DNA from: Sphingomonas canadensis
GTDB lineage: Bacteria > Pseudomonadota > Alphaproteobacteria > Sphingomonadales > Sphingomonadaceae
Reading direction: 5' to 3'
Length of the DNA stretch: 64,000 nucleotides
Assembly: GCF_026013525.1 (NCBI RefSeq)
Contig: NZ_JAPDRA010000002.1
Location: forward strand, 1 to 64,000
Notes under the pieces: model-generated
The model's database searches: none
Seen by the model: the letters and a program-made list of their open reading frames with translations, nothing else
What the model was told of the DNA's origin: nothing
Program-made: the position numbers and the translations under genes
Shown here: positions 7,702-18,333 of the stretch, in pieces
Layout of the letters: the number at the start of each line of letters is the position of its first letter
Position numbering within the stretch: the first letter of the stretch is position 1

Positions 7702-8601
7702 TTAGCGCGCCAGGCCGATAAGCGCGCTTGCGGTGTATCCGGCGGCGACGCTGCCGGAGATCGCGGGAGTTTGTTGCGCCAGTTGGGCGGCGCTGTTGTC
7801 TGCAAAGATATTGTCGCTCGCCAGGGTGATGCGGGAATAGTTGGATGCGCTGGCCGAATAGCCCGACGCGCTGCCGTAGACGGTGGCGCAGATCGCCGCC
7901 GGCATCGCCAACTGGCCGATCAACGTCGCGTAGCGGCCGCTGGTGGCGGTCGAGAGGCTGGAAAACACCTCGAAATGGATGTGCGGCCAGCGGCCGGAAT
8001 AGCATCCCGGGAAGATCGTGGTGAAGGTGACCTGGCCGTTGCTGTCGGTAACGCCGATGCCGCGCAGATAGCTTTCCGCGGGCAGGTTATAGAGCGAATA
8101 ATTGCCGTCGCGATCGCATTGCCAGATGTAGACGGCATATCCCGCCAGCGGCGCGCAGGCGGCGTTGACGTTCACCACCGTCAGCGTGATCGTCATCGTG
8201 ACCCCTGCGGCGGTGGCGGTGGAGCTTCCGACGAAGCTGGAACGGATGTCGCTGCGCACGGCGGTGCTGAGTGTCAGCACGTTCGAGGTGGCGCCGGCCG
8301 AACTGTTGGTTCCGTCGGCCGGGTAGGGGCCGTTGGTTTCGCTGGAATCGGCGACGCACGAGCCGGCGGGCGTCGGCGTCGGCGTCGGTGTCGCGCTGGT
8401 GGAGGTCGGTGTCGGTGTGGGTGTCGGCGCGACGACCGAGCCGCTGGTAACCCCTCCGCTGTCGCATCCGGCGAGCAGCCCCGCCGTTCCGGCGCCGGCA
8501 AAGCAGCGTAGCGCCCGGCGGCGGCTGGCCAGCGCGGTCAGCATCTTCATATCCTGCGCCAGCCCGTGGCCGTGTTCGCCGGCATGGTCTTCGTGCGCCA
8601 T
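7702..8601 (-). CDS. Tat-exported lipoprotein, intradiol ring-cleavage dioxygenase-like
   Basis: The core resembles protocatechuate 3,4-dioxygenase-type intradiol enzymes: YAVYIWQCDRDGNYSLY supplies a ligand Tyr, and GCYSGRWPHIHFEVF supplies a Tyr and the two His ligands of the non-haem iron. The N-terminus (from 8601) is His-rich, then SRRRALRCF resembles a twin-arginine motif and LLAGC a lipobox with Cys46. A Thr-Pro repeat linker follows (PTPTPTPTSTSATPTPTPTP). The protein is thus predicted to be exported folded and anchored in the envelope; the aromatic substrate is unknown. I prefer the Met at 8601 because GGAG lies nine bases upstream; Mets at 8607, 8622 and 8691 are alternatives. About 299 residues. 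Confidence 0.8.
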   Translation of the reverse strand: MAHEDHAGEHGHGLAQDMKMLTALASRRRALRCFAGAGTAGLLAGCDSGGVTSGSVVAPTPTPTPTSTSATPTPTPTPAGSCVADSSETNGPYPADGTNSSAGATSNVLTLSTAVRSDIRSSFVGSSTATAAGVTMTITLTVVNVNAACAPLAGYAVYIWQCDRDGNYSLYNLPAESYLRGIGVTDSNGQVTFTTIFPGCYSGRWPHIHFEVFSSLSTATSGRYATLIGQLAMPAAICATVYGSASGYSASASNYSRITLASDNIFADNSAAQLAQQTPAISGSVAAGYTASALIGLAR

Positions 8602-8726
8602 GAGCATCAGCTCCGTCTCCATCGGCCGTTCCAAGTCGGCCACCGGAGTCGCAGCCTCGCCGCGCCGCAGGATTTCTTGGCATCGCAACATGTTTCAGCG
8701 TGTTACAGCGCGCGCCTTGCCCGGCG

Positions 8727-10004
<1,278 letters not shown>

Positions 10005-10019
10005 CCGATCACCCCGTTC

Positions 10020-10760
10020 TCAGCGCCGCACAACGTCTACAACGAACATATAGCCTTCGTTGCGGATGGTGCGGATCATGTCGGCGTCGCCCGGCCGGCC
10101 GAGCTTCCTGCGCAGGCGGCTCATCTGAACGTCGATGGCGCGATCGAAATGTTCCGCGTTCACGCCGCGCGACAGATCGAGCAGCATGTCGCGCGAAAGC
10201 ACGCGGCGGGGATTTTCGACCAGCGCGAGCAGCAGGCGGAACTCGCCATCGGAAAGGTTGATCACCACGCCGTCGGGATCGAGCAACTGCCGGCCGACGG
10301 GATCGAGCCGCCATCCGGAGAAATGGAGCAGCGAGCGGCGCACGGGATCGGGCGCGGTGCCCGTTCCGGCGCGGGCGCGGCGCAGCACCGAGCGGACCCG
10401 GGCCAGCAGTTCGCGCGGGTTCGCCGGCTTCGGCAGATAATCGTCCGCCCCCATCTCCAGCCCCACGATCCGGTCCACGTCGCCGCCGATGATGGAATGG
10501 AGGATAACCGCGGGGCCGGTGCTGCGATCCAGCGTCATCAGCAACTGCAGCCCGTCTTCGCCGGGCATCATCACGTCGAGAATGATCAGTGCGTAATCGT
10601 GGTGCGCCATCGCCTCGCGCATCTCGGCGCCGTTGGCGGCTGAATCGATGACATAGCCATGCTGCGACAGGAACGCGGCCGTCAGCTCGCGGATGCCGGG
10701 ATCGTCGTCGACAATCAGAAGACGGGTTTCGTAGTTCAAGGCGTCGGCGATCGGTGTCAT
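10020..10760 (-). CDS. OmpR-family response regulator
   Basis: A 246-residue regulator. The receiver domain has V17-DDD acidic residues, phosphoacceptor Asp62 in IILDVMMPGEDG, Ser89 in place of the usual Thr (ILHSIIG) and Lys111 in LPKPANP. A winged-helix DNA-binding domain follows, with ending FDRAIDVQMSRLRRKLG and IRTIRNEGYMFV typical of OmpR/PhoB. It is first in a two-gene operon with the histidine kinase. Its promoter must lie in the 231-base gap shared with the divergent rpsU gene; that gap contains a small GCCCCT/AGGGGC hairpin at 10905-10919. Confidence 0.92.
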   Translation of the reverse strand: MTPIADALNYETRLLIVDDDPGIRELTAAFLSQHGYVIDSAANGAEMREAMAHHDYALIILDVMMPGEDGLQLLMTLDRSTGPAVILHSIIGGDVDRIVGLEMGADDYLPKPANPRELLARVRSVLRRARAGTGTAPDPVRRSLLHFSGWRLDPVGRQLLDPDGVVINLSDGEFRLLLALVENPRRVLSRDMLLDLSRGVNAEHFDRAIDVQMSRLRRKLGRPGDADMIRTIRNEGYMFVVDVVRR

Positions 10761-10991
10761 GCCCAGCCGGGCTGTGCTGCGAACCTATCCGCGGCATTAC
10801 GGCGCTGCAATCCCGTGTAATATGGCGGCATTGTGGCTTTTGGGGCACAGTCTGCATGCGCCGCCGGCCCGGTCCCGGCCCCGCGAGGGTTGTAATCGTG
10901 CCGTGCCCCTGATAGGGGCGCCGCAACGCCGTAGCCCCGCGCTCCGGCGAACCCTATTCTATTGAATTGATACTGGAGCAAAGACGGCTTT

Positions 10992-11198
10992 ATGCAGATC
11001 ATCGTTCGCGACAACAACGTCGATCAGGCGCTGCGCGCGCTCAAGAAGAAGCTGCAGCGCGAAGGCGTCTACCGCGAGATGAAGCTGCGCCGTCACTATG
11101 AGAAGCCGAGCGAGAAGCGCGCCCGCGAGCGCGCCGCCGCGGTCCGCCGCGCGCGCAAGCTCGAGCGCAAGCGCCTGGAGCGCGACGGCGCCCGTTGA
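10992..11198 (+). CDS. rpsU: 30S ribosomal protein S21
   Basis: A 68-residue, strongly basic protein beginning [20 protein letters not shown], the conserved S21 start, followed by [18 protein letters not shown]. Length and sequence fit alphaproteobacterial S21, a small-subunit protein that supports mRNA recognition during initiation. GGAG lies about twelve bases before the ATG. It stands alone, 118 bases ahead of the FKBP gene. Confidence 0.97.
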   Translation: MQIIVRDNNVDQALRALKKKLQREGVYREMKLRRHYEKPSEKRARERAAAVRRARKLERKRLERDGAR

Positions 11199-11316
11199 GG
11201 CCCGATAGCCCGCCGGGCGCGCTTGCGCCCGCGGGCGTCCCGTGACATTTGACGCCCAGCCCATAGACCCCGGCCGCGCCCGATCCGGCGCACCGGCAGA
11301 GCCAGGATTACGCCGC

Positions 11317-11964
11317 ATGTCCGTGACCGCCGTGCCCATCGCGCCCGTCAAGTCCAGCTACAAGCTGTGGCTGTGGCTGGGCATCGTTCTGGCAGCGCTC
11401 CTTGCCGTCGCGCTGGCCTGGACGGGAACGCGCGCGGTGGTGGCGGCCAAGGGCACCGACGCCGACTATCTGGCCTGGAACAAGGGCCAGATCGGCGTGC
11501 AGACCACGGCGTCCGGCCTGCAATATGTGGTGCTGAAGTCCGGCAGCGGGCCGCTCGCCAAGGATGGCGACATGGCCAATCTGAGCCTCGAGGGCCGCTT
11601 CCGCGACGGCACGGTCTTCCAGCCGCGCACCACGGCGCCGCTTCCGATCCAGCCGAACGATCCCACCCGCCCCTCGATGATGCCGGGCTTCCTGGAGGCT
11701 ATGAAGCTGATGAAGAAGGGCTCGTCCTTCCGCATCTGGCTGCCTGCCTCGCTCGGCTTCGATGCGCTTCCGGGCGTGCCGCCGGAGATGCGGGGCAAGA
11801 TGGTGGTGTTCGACGTCGAGATGTCCGAGCTGATGTCCGCCGCCGAGGTGGAGGAGCAGCGCCGCCAGCAGCAGGAGGCGATGCGCCAGCAGCTCGAGCA
11901 GCAGGGCGCGCTTCCCCCGCCGGGTGAAGCCCCCGCCTTGCCGCCGGGTGCCGAAGGGCATTGA
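11317..11964 (+). CDS. Membrane-anchored FKBP-type peptidyl-prolyl isomerase
   Basis: About 215 residues from MSVTAVPIAPVK. One membrane helix (LWLWLGIVLAALLAVALAW, about 17-36) places the rest in the periplasm. The FKBP domain covers about 60-175: LQYVVLKSGSGPLA, the DGTVF turn, PGFLEAMKLMKKGS, FRIWLPASLGF and MVVFDVEM. Several canonical active-site aromatics are substituted, so isomerase activity may be reduced. The tail is Gln/Glu-rich, then Pro-rich. An in-frame ATG at 11242 exists, but the upstream 25 residues look non-coding and AGGA precedes 11317. Confidence 0.82.
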   Translation: MSVTAVPIAPVKSSYKLWLWLGIVLAALLAVALAWTGTRAVVAAKGTDADYLAWNKGQIGVQTTASGLQYVVLKSGSGPLAKDGDMANLSLEGRFRDGTVFQPRTTAPLPIQPNDPTRPSMMPGFLEAMKLMKKGSSFRIWLPASLGFDALPGVPPEMRGKMVVFDVEMSELMSAAEVEEQRRQQQEAMRQQLEQQGALPPPGEAPALPPGAEGH

Positions 11965-11971
11965 TCCCGCG

Positions 11972-11992
11972 CCGGGGCGCAAGCCGCCCCGG
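11972..11992 (+). terminator. Hairpin after the FKBP gene
   Basis: CCGGGGCG (11972-11979) pairs with CGCCCCGG (11985-11992) around CAAGC, seven bases past the stop codon. TTCCCC follows rather than a clear T-run, so it is a weak or factor-assisted terminator. Confidence 0.5.
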
Positions 11993-12236
11993 TTCCCCAC
12001 CCCCTGATGCTAAGGAGCGGGCGCGGCCCGTCCTTCGCCCGTGTCCCGCATGGCGCGCGGGTTCCGGAAAAAGCGGGTGTATCGCCGGCGATGTTGGACT
12101 ATGACTGCGCGGCGGGCGGGCGGCTTGGCAGTGTATGGCGTAGCGAAGCACCGCAGGATGGATCGAATCACAACAAGATGATCCGTCGTTGCGGCCGGGG
12201 AATGCTTCGGAACTACGCAGTGAGCGAGGATGCCAA

Positions 12237-13520
12237 ATGCTGATGACGCGGGACCGGACTGCGCCAATTACCCGCAGCTTCTGGGAATCGCTCGGATTCC
12301 AGTTGATCGGCATCACGGTGGCGGCGCTGTTCGTACCGCTGCTCTATCTTTTCACCCAGGCACTCGATCATTTCGCCGAGGCGACGATCATCAACAGCGC
12401 GATCGCCAGCTATGGCTCGGCGGTGGTATCGCTGTTCCTCTACCGGCGGGTGACGTCGTTCCCGGGCACGCGCGGCTTTGCCTATATTATCCCCACCTTC
12501 ACCGCCGCCTTCGGCATCGCCGTGCTGATGATGTTCGGGCTGCGCCTGCCCTATTCGGGGGCGATGCTGGCAACGGGCTATGTCGCGTCGATGGTATTCG
12601 GCTTCCTGGCGACGCATCTGTCGCAGAAGTTCATGCGGCGGCATTTCTACCTCGTGCCCTTTGGCAATACCGAAATCGCCTATGACGCGGCCTGGGTGCA
12701 GTGGATCGTGCTGCACGAGCCGCGCGTGCCCGACCATGACCGGCACGGCGCGATCGTGGCCGACCTGCGCCACGATCACCCCGCCGAATGGGAGCGGATG
12801 CTGGCGGAGGCGGCCGTTTCGGGCCGGGTCGTCTATCACACCAAGCAGCTCCGCGAATCGCTCACCGGGCGGGTGGAGATCGAGCATCTTTCGGAAAACA
12901 GCTTCGGATCGCTGCTGCCCAACCTGGCCTATCGCAAGATCAAGCGGACCGGCGACGTGATGCTCGCCGCGATGGCGCTGCCGCTGCTGGCGGTGCCGCT
13001 GCTGCTGATCGCGCTGTGGATTCGGCTCGATTCGCCGGGGCCGGTTCTGTTCCGGCAACAGCGCATGGGCTATCGCTCGCGGCCCTTCGACGTGCTCAAG
13101 TTCCGCACGATGGAGCATCGCCCCGACGATACCGCCTGCCGCGACGCCGCGATCACCCAGGACGACGATCAGCGCATCACCCGCGCCGGGCGTTTCCTGC
13201 GGCGCACCCGGATCGACGAGCTGCCCCAGCTCGTGAACGTGCTGCGCGGCGAGATGAGCCTGATCGGCCCGCGGCCCGAGGCGCTGGCGCTATCCGAATG
13301 GTATGAGCGCGAGCTGCCCTTCTATTCCTATCGCCACATCGTGCGGCCGGGGATCACCGGCTGGGCGCAGGTGAACCAGGGGCATGTCGCGGCGCTGCAC
13401 GACGTACACATCAAGCTCCACTACGACTTTTACTACATCAAGCATTTCTCGGCCTGGCTCGACATCCTGATCATGATGCGGACCGTGGGCACGATGCTGA
13501 CGGGCTTCGGATCGAAATAG
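12237..13520 (+). CDS. Undecaprenyl-phosphate sugar-1-phosphate transferase (initiating glycosyltransferase)
   Basis: About 427 residues. Four to five hydrophobic helices occupy the first 125, followed by a soluble linker. The C-terminal bacterial sugar transferase domain starts with [16 protein letters not shown] and contains [44 protein letters not shown] and [10 protein letters not shown]. This family transfers hexose-1-phosphate from a UDP-sugar to the lipid carrier, the first step of repeat-unit assembly; it resembles exopolysaccharide starters such as SpsB/PssY. GAGGA six bases ahead supports ATG 12237. The 270-base region upstream has no other gene and probably carries its promoter. 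Convergent with the M48-type protein only 19 bases away. Confidence 0.88.
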   Translation: MLMTRDRTAPITRSFWESLGFQLIGITVAALFVPLLYLFTQALDHFAEATIINSAIASYGSAVVSLFLYRRVTSFPGTRGFAYIIPTFTAAFGIAVLMMFGLRLPYSGAMLATGYVASMVFGFLATHLSQKFMRRHFYLVPFGNTEIAYDAAWVQWIVLHEPRVPDHDRHGAIVADLRHDHPAEWERMLAEAAVSGRVVYHTKQLRESLTGRVEIEHLSENSFGSLLPNLAYRKIKRTGDVMLAAMALPLLAVPLLLIALWIRLDSPGPVLFRQQRMGYRSRPFDVLKFRTMEHRPDDTACRDAAITQDDDQRITRAGRFLRRTRIDELPQLVNVLRGEMSLIGPRPEALALSEWYERELPFYSYRHIVRPGITGWAQVNQGHVAALHDVHIKLHYDFYYIKHFSAWLDILIMMRTVGTMLTGFGSK

Positions 13521-13539
13521 CGCGCCCCGCGCGGCCGGA

Positions 13540-14544
13540 TCAGCGCGCGGCGTGGGCGGCCGCCAGCGCGCGCATCGCACGGATGCGTTCCCCGGTCGGC
13601 GGATGGGTGCGGAACAGCCCGAAGTTGGGCAGCCCCTCCGGCATGCGCGCCAGTATCTCCACGCCCAGCGCCAGGTCATAGCCCGCGGCCAGCACCAGCT
13701 CTCCGCCCAGCCGGTCGGCCTCTTCCTCGGTCCGGCGGACGACCCGGCCGTTGGCGCCCGCGCCCCGCGCGATGCCGCGCCTGGGCACGCCCGCCTCCGC
13801 CATCCGGGCGGTGTGCTCCAGCGCGATATGGGCCAGCTCATGCGCGATCAGGAACGCGATCTCGTCATCGTTGCGGGTCAGCGCCACCAGCGCATCGGTG
13901 AGGACGATGTAGCGGCCGCCCTGGGTGACCGCGGTGAGCTGGGACGAGGCGGCCAGGCGGACGCGCAGCGGACAGCCCCTCACCGGGGTCAGCGTGGCGG
14001 CTAGCGGGGCACCGTCGCGCAGCAGCGCGAGCCGGACCGGGCCGGCAGCCATCAGCGATTCGAGCCGTGCCTCCTCGGCCTCCAGCCGGGGGCGCCATTG
14101 GTCGCGGTCCGGCAGCGCGGCGATCTCGACCGGGGAGGCGAAGGCAGCGCCGTTTGCGGCGAGCAGCACGTCGCCCGCACGCAGGCCGGCGGCATCGGCG
14201 GGGCCGCCGGGAACCACCGCGAGCACGCCCGGCCCGCGGTCCAGGCCCTGCGTGGCCATCGCCGGGCGATCCGCGCGGCCATATTCGGCGAGATGGTGGA
14301 GCAGCATGCCGCCGAGCGGAACCTGCTGCGGGCAGAGCGCGCTGCCGCGGGTGGCGATGCGATAGCCGATGCGGGCGATGCGATAGTCGGCTTCGCGCAG
14401 GAAGCTGCCCGATTCGGGCTGGGGCCGGGTAAGGGGCGAGGCAATGGCCGCCTCGATGGCCGTCGCGGGGATTCCGGCGGCCGGGAGCAGCGCGGCGGCG
14501 ATCAGGAACGCGGCGGGTGCCGCCGGGTGGGAGCGAAGGACCAC
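13540..14544 (-). CDS. PDZ-containing M48-like metalloprotease
   Basis: A 334-residue secreted protein with an N-terminal signal peptide (AAFLIAAALLPAAG). A PDZ-like region covers about 100-200 (GPGVLAVVPGGPADAAGLRAGDVLLAANG). The C-terminal M48-like domain has the zinc motif HELAH (about 240) and the downstream Glu in RTEEEADRLG. It probably degrades or processes envelope proteins. The start is GTG 14544 with GGAG six bases upstream. GLFRTHPPTGERI near the end is the common M48 tail in which a His-Pro-Pro precedes the conserved Arg. Confidence 0.82.
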   Translation of the reverse strand: MVLRSHPAAPAAFLIAAALLPAAGIPATAIEAAIASPLTRPQPESGSFLREADYRIARIGYRIATRGSALCPQQVPLGGMLLHHLAEYGRADRPAMATQGLDRGPGVLAVVPGGPADAAGLRAGDVLLAANGAAFASPVEIAALPDRDQWRPRLEAEEARLESLMAAGPVRLALLRDGAPLAATLTPVRGCPLRVRLAASSQLTAVTQGGRYIVLTDALVALTRNDDEIAFLIAHELAHIALEHTARMAEAGVPRRGIARGAGANGRVVRRTEEEADRLGGELVLAAGYDLALGVEILARMPEGLPNFGLFRTHPPTGERIRAMRALAAAHAAR

Positions 14545-14553
14545 GGAAGCTCC

Positions 14554-14586
14554 AAAAAAGAAAAAGCCGGGCGTTTCGGCCCGGCT
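14554..14586 (-). terminator. Rho-independent terminator of the small membrane-protein gene
   Basis: On the minus strand AGCCGGGC pairs with GCCCGGCT around a six-base loop, followed by TTTTTCTTTTTT. It sits about 30 bases after the stop at 14616 and just before the M48-type gene start. The M48-type gene therefore probably has its own promoter or relies on read-through. Confidence 0.85.
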
Positions 14587-14615
14587 CCTTCGAAACGCGA
14601 TATATCGCGCGCCTG

Positions 14616-14840
14616 TTACGGGCTGGTCGGGCTCTTCTTACCACCGGCCGCAATGACCGAGCCGGCGATGATCGCCGCAAGCGCCAGCAGGCCGACAACC
14701 GCGGTGCTGCCCTTGATCTGGCTCTCACCCGAAACCTCTTCGGTCGCGGGGGCGGGAGCCGCCGACTGGGCGATCGCCGCCGAGGAAATCGTGACCAGCG
14801 AAAGCGCGGTCGCGATTGCCACCAACTTCTTGGATTTCAC
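14616..14840 (-). CDS. Small exported membrane protein of unknown function
   Basis: A 74-residue protein: a clear signal peptide (MKSKKLVAIATALSLVTISS-AAIAQ), a short Ala/Pro/Glu linker, then a second hydrophobic helix (STAVVGLLALAAIIAGSVIAA) and a GGKKSPTSP tail. After signal cleavage it would be a single-pass inner-membrane peptide of about 50 residues. GGGAG lies about thirteen bases upstream of the ATG and a strong terminator follows, so it is a real monocistronic gene. It lies between the starter transferase and the wecBC genes; similar small proteins accompany polysaccharide loci in sphingomonads, but I cannot assign a role. Confidence 0.7.
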   Translation of the reverse strand: MKSKKLVAIATALSLVTISSAAIAQSAAPAPATEEVSGESQIKGSTAVVGLLALAAIIAGSVIAAGGKKSPTSP

Positions 14841-15118
14841 TTCGCGTTCTCCCTCTCAAGCCATTGTCGGGCTTTCCCCAGCCTTATCCGATAGGATTGG
14901 CGGTGTCCACCCGGAACTGTTTGCTGGTCCCGGTGCTTAGCGTCCATCAGAAGATGCGATGCCAATTGCTGCGAAACCTGCGCTACTTATCAAACGGGCT
15001 AGGCGATTCGATCGTTACGGGCAAGCCCGCGCAGGCCCGATATGCAAAATGCTGCGCAGCGCGTTGCGTTCCGGCAACGATCGCGAGTCCCGCTTTGGAG
15101 CAGGAACGCGCCGCCGGT

Positions 15119-16417
15119 TCAGACCGCCAGGCGCAATCCCGCCGACGGTGCGTCCGGCCTGGGCTGATCCGGCCAGATGCCGCGCGTATCGTACACCAGC
15201 TTGTTCGCGCGCTCGCCCAGCGGGATCGATTTGAACACCTCATGATCGACCAGCACGATGAAGACCGGGCAGGTTTCGATCGCGGTGTCGATGTCGATCA
15301 GCGTGGCGCCATGCTGCGCCAGGCTGGGCGGCAGCGCGCCGGCATGCGGCTCCACGACGCGGATGCGGCTGCCGTGCCGTTCGGCCAGATGCTCGGCGAC
15401 CTTCAGCGCCGGGCTCTCGCGGAAATCGTCGATGTTCGCCTTGAACGCCAGGCCCAGGCACGCGACCGGCGCACCCGGAATCTGCGCAATCAGCTCCTCG
15501 GCGCGGGCGATGGTATAGTCGGTCTTGCCATCGTTCACCTCGCGCGCGGTGCGGATCAGCCGGGCGTTCTCGGGATCGCCATGGACGATGAACCAGGGGT
15601 CCACCGCGATGCAATGCCCGCCCACGCCGGGGCCGGGCGACAGGATGTTCACGCGCGGATGGCGGTTGGCCAGGCGAATCACCTCCCAAACGTCGATCCC
15701 CATGCCGCCCGCGATCACCGAAAGCTCGTTGGCGAAGGCGATGTTGACGTCGCGGAAGGCGTTTTCGACCAGCTTGGTCATCTCCGCCGCGCGTGCCGTG
15801 GTGGTGACGCAGGCGCCGCGCACGAAGCGGCGGTAGAATTGCAGCGCCTTGCGGCTGCACCGCGCGGTAATGCCGCCGATGCAGCGATCATTGTCGATCA
15901 GCTCGACGACGATGCGGCCGGGCAGCACGCGCTCCGGGCAATAGGCGACGGCGACATCGGGCGTGCCATCGCAATGGCCGGGGATCTTCAGGTCCGGGCG
16001 GAGTTGCGAGAGGAATTCGGCCAGCTTCTCCGTAGTGCCCACCGGCGAGGTCGATTCGAGGATCACCGTGTCGCCGGGCTTCAGCACCGTCGCCACCGTG
16101 GTGGTGGCCTTCAGGACATAGCCGATGTCGGGGGCGTGATTCTCGCAGAAGGGCGTCGGCACCGCGATCACGAACACGTCGGCCGGCTCGATCTGGGTCG
16201 ACGCGCGCAGCGTGCCGCGCGCCACCACGCCGGAGACCAGGCCGTCGAGGTCGATCTCCTCGATATGCACCCTGCCCGAGTTGACCGTGGCGACCACGTC
16301 CTCGCGCACGTCCACGCCAAGCACCATCGCGCCCGTGCGCGCGATCACCGCGGCGGTGGGCAGGCCGATATAGCCAAGCCCGACGACTGCGACCTTCAGT
16401 TCAGATTCCGGGCCCAT
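15119..16417 (-). CDS. wecC: UDP-N-acetyl-D-mannosamine dehydrogenase
   Basis: A 432-residue UDP-sugar dehydrogenase. The NAD-binding start is VAVVGLGYIGLPTAAVIA. The central domain has ENAFRDVNIAFANELS, and the catalytic Cys is in SPGPGVGGHCIAVDPWF. The C-terminal domain has LGLAFKANIDDFRESPA. The WecC type is distinguished from Ugd by HCIAVDPW and by the neighbouring WecB. It oxidises UDP-ManNAc twice to UDP-ManNAcA. Its start overlaps the end of wecB by 22 bases. The 278 bases downstream, before the small membrane-protein gene, hold no gene that I can see. Confidence 0.93.
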   Translation of the reverse strand: MGPESELKVAVVGLGYIGLPTAAVIARTGAMVLGVDVREDVVATVNSGRVHIEEIDLDGLVSGVVARGTLRASTQIEPADVFVIAVPTPFCENHAPDIGYVLKATTTVATVLKPGDTVILESTSPVGTTEKLAEFLSQLRPDLKIPGHCDGTPDVAVAYCPERVLPGRIVVELIDNDRCIGGITARCSRKALQFYRRFVRGACVTTTARAAEMTKLVENAFRDVNIAFANELSVIAGGMGIDVWEVIRLANRHPRVNILSPGPGVGGHCIAVDPWFIVHGDPENARLIRTAREVNDGKTDYTIARAEELIAQIPGAPVACLGLAFKANIDDFRESPALKVAEHLAERHGSRIRVVEPHAGALPPSLAQHGATLIDIDTAIETCPVFIVLVDHEVFKSIPLGERANKLVYDTRGIWPDQPRPDAPSAGLRLAV

Positions 16418-17532
16418 TCGGCGACTATCCCTGCGATCCGTTTTGCCGCGTGACCGTCGCCGAACGGATTGTGGGCGCGCGCCATCGCGGAATAGGCCTC
16501 AGGTACGTCGAGGAGGGTTGAGATTTCGGAAACGATACGTGCGGTGCCCGTTCCGACCAGCTTCGCGGTGCCGGCGGCCACGCCCTCCGGCCGCTCGGTG
16601 GTCTCGCGCATCACCAGCACGGGCTTGCCCAGCGCGGGCGCCTCTTCCTGCACCCCGCCCGAATCGGAGAGCACGACCTCGCACAGTTCCAGGGCGCGGA
16701 TGAAATGGGGGTAGTCGAGCGGATCGATGCGCGCGACGTTGGGCCGGTCGCCCAGGATCGCGTCCATCGCCACCGCGACATTGGGGTTGGGGTGCATCGG
16801 AAACAGGATCGCGGTGTCCGGCCGGTCCGCGATGCGGGCGATGGCATGGGCGATCCCCTCCATCCCCGAACCGAAATTCTCGCGCCGGTGGGTGGTGACC
16901 AGCACGATCCGCTTGCCCGCGAAGCGCGCCGCGATCGGATCGAGCCCGGCGGCCAGCGACGGATCGGCCGCGATCCGGTCGCGCGTCCAGTGCAGCGCGT
17001 CGATCACCGTGTTGCCGGTGACATGCACCGTGGCGGGATCGATGTTTTCGCGCAGCAGCGCGTCCGCGGCGGTTTGGGTCGGCGCGAAATGCTGGTCGGC
17101 GATCGGCGCCACGACGCGGCGGTTCACCTCCTCCGGCCAGGGCTGGTAGATGTCGCCCGAACGCAGCCCGGCCTCGACATGGCTGACCGGCACCTTGCGG
17201 TAATAGGCGGAGAGCGCGGCGGCCATCACCGTGGTGGTGTCGCCCTGGACGATTACCCGGTCGGGCTTCTCGCGGTCGAACACCTCGCCCAGCGCGAGCA
17301 GGAGCCGCGCGGTGAGCGCGTCGAGCGTCTGGCCCGGCTGCATGATGTCCAGATCGCTGTCGGGAACCAGCCCGGCGATCGCCAGCACCTGATCGAGCAG
17401 CCCGCGATGCTGGGCGGTGACGCAGGTGCGCACCTCCACGCTGCCCTCCGCCTTCAATGCGGAGACGACGGGGAACAGCTTGATGGCTTCGGGCCTGGTG
17501 CCGAATACGATCAGGACGCGCGGCTTGCTCAT
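16396..17532 (-). CDS. wecB: UDP-N-acetylglucosamine 2-epimerase (non-hydrolysing)
   Basis: A 378-residue protein with the family start VLIVFGTRPEAIKLFPVV, then VIVQGDTTTVMAAALSAYY, HVEAGLRSGDIYQPWPEE, TTHRRENFGSGME, and SDSGGVQEEAPALGKPVL, which forms the UDP-binding site. It converts UDP-GlcNAc to UDP-ManNAc, feeding WecC. It is clearly WecB-like rather than WbpI-like, which matters for interpreting the diacetamido-sugar genes further right. It is second in the GT2-wecB-wecC transcription unit. Confidence 0.93.
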   Translation of the reverse strand: MSKPRVLIVFGTRPEAIKLFPVVSALKAEGSVEVRTCVTAQHRGLLDQVLAIAGLVPDSDLDIMQPGQTLDALTARLLLALGEVFDREKPDRVIVQGDTTTVMAAALSAYYRKVPVSHVEAGLRSGDIYQPWPEEVNRRVVAPIADQHFAPTQTAADALLRENIDPATVHVTGNTVIDALHWTRDRIAADPSLAAGLDPIAARFAGKRIVLVTTHRRENFGSGMEGIAHAIARIADRPDTAILFPMHPNPNVAVAMDAILGDRPNVARIDPLDYPHFIRALELCEVVLSDSGGVQEEAPALGKPVLVMRETTERPEGVAAGTAKLVGTGTARIVSEISTLLDVPEAYSAMARAHNPFGDGHAAKRIAGIVAEWARNLN

Positions 17533-17568
17533 GCGCCCGGCACCTAGCAGCCGGGGCTTAAGGCAGCG

Positions 17569-18333
17569 CTAACCGATCCAGGGCGGCACATGATAGTCGC
17601 TGGGCCTGCGCAGGAGCTGTACCGCCTTGAACGGATAGCGCGCCCACAGCAGCGCGGGCGCGCTGGCGATGCCGTTGCGGCGGAGCGCGCCCAGTATCTC
17701 GCCATTCATCGTGCGGCGGTCCACGCTGGCGCCGCCGTCGCGGAATCCCACCAGCGTCTCGTCCAGCGTGTGCAGCCGCGCGCCGCCCGCGAACAGCCGC
17801 ACGATCAGCTCGAAATCGCCCGCGATGCGGAACCCGGCGTCGAACCCGCCCGCGCGCACCAGCGCCTCGCGCCGGGCATAGAAGGCCGGGTGGGGCGGCA
17901 TATGGCCGAAGCGCAGCATCCAGGGCTGGAAGCCGCGGGCGCGGTAATGGCGGCGCACCCGCGCCATGTCGTCGCGCGCGACGATGGCGACCGCACCGGA
18001 GACGAGGTCCGCGCCGCTTGCCTCCAGCCCGGCGGCGATCCGGGCCGCCGCGTCGGTGCGGCAGAAGAAATCGTCGGAGTTGAGGAAGCCCACCGCGTCG
18101 CCGGTCGCCAGCGCCAGCCCCTTGTTCATCGCGTCGTAGATGCCCTTGTCGGGCTCGCTGACCGCCCTGGCGACATGGGGGAAGCGGCCGACGATCGCCA
18201 TCGTGTCGTCGCGCGATCCGCCGTCGATCACGATATGCTCGATGTCCGCGCCCGTCTGCGCGGCGACGGAGCGGAGCGTGTCGCCGATCGTGGCGGCCGC
18301 GTTCCAGGAAACGGTGACGATCGACAGTTTCAT
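17569..18333 (-). CDS. Family 2 glycosyltransferase (WcaE-like)
   Basis: A 254-residue GT-A enzyme: MKLSIVTVSWNAAATIGDTL, then IEHIVIDGGSRDDTMAI, PDKGIYDAMNKGLALATGD and FLNSDDFF (the DXD-like metal site). HPAFYARREALVRAGGFD is also typical. The motif set matches the WcaE/colanic-acid type GT2 enzymes, which add one sugar to a growing lipid-linked repeat unit at the cytoplasmic face. No membrane helix is seen. It opens the leftward unit with wecB 36 bases downstream. Confidence 0.85.
   Translation of the reverse strand: MKLSIVTVSWNAAATIGDTLRSVAAQTGADIEHIVIDGGSRDDTMAIVGRFPHVARAVSEPDKGIYDAMNKGLALATGDAVGFLNSDDFFCRTDAAARIAAGLEASGADLVSGAVAIVARDDMARVRRHYRARGFQPWMLRFGHMPPHPAFYARREALVRAGGFDAGFRIAGDFELIVRLFAGGARLHTLDETLVGFRDGGASVDRRTMNGEILGALRRNGIASAPALLWARYPFKAVQLLRRPSDYHVPPWIG

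Noticed and set aside
7515-7721. A 68-codon + strand ORF through the hairpin spacer.
   Set aside because: It crosses all three stem-loops, is Pro/Arg/Gly-rich and has no RBS, so it is probably chance.
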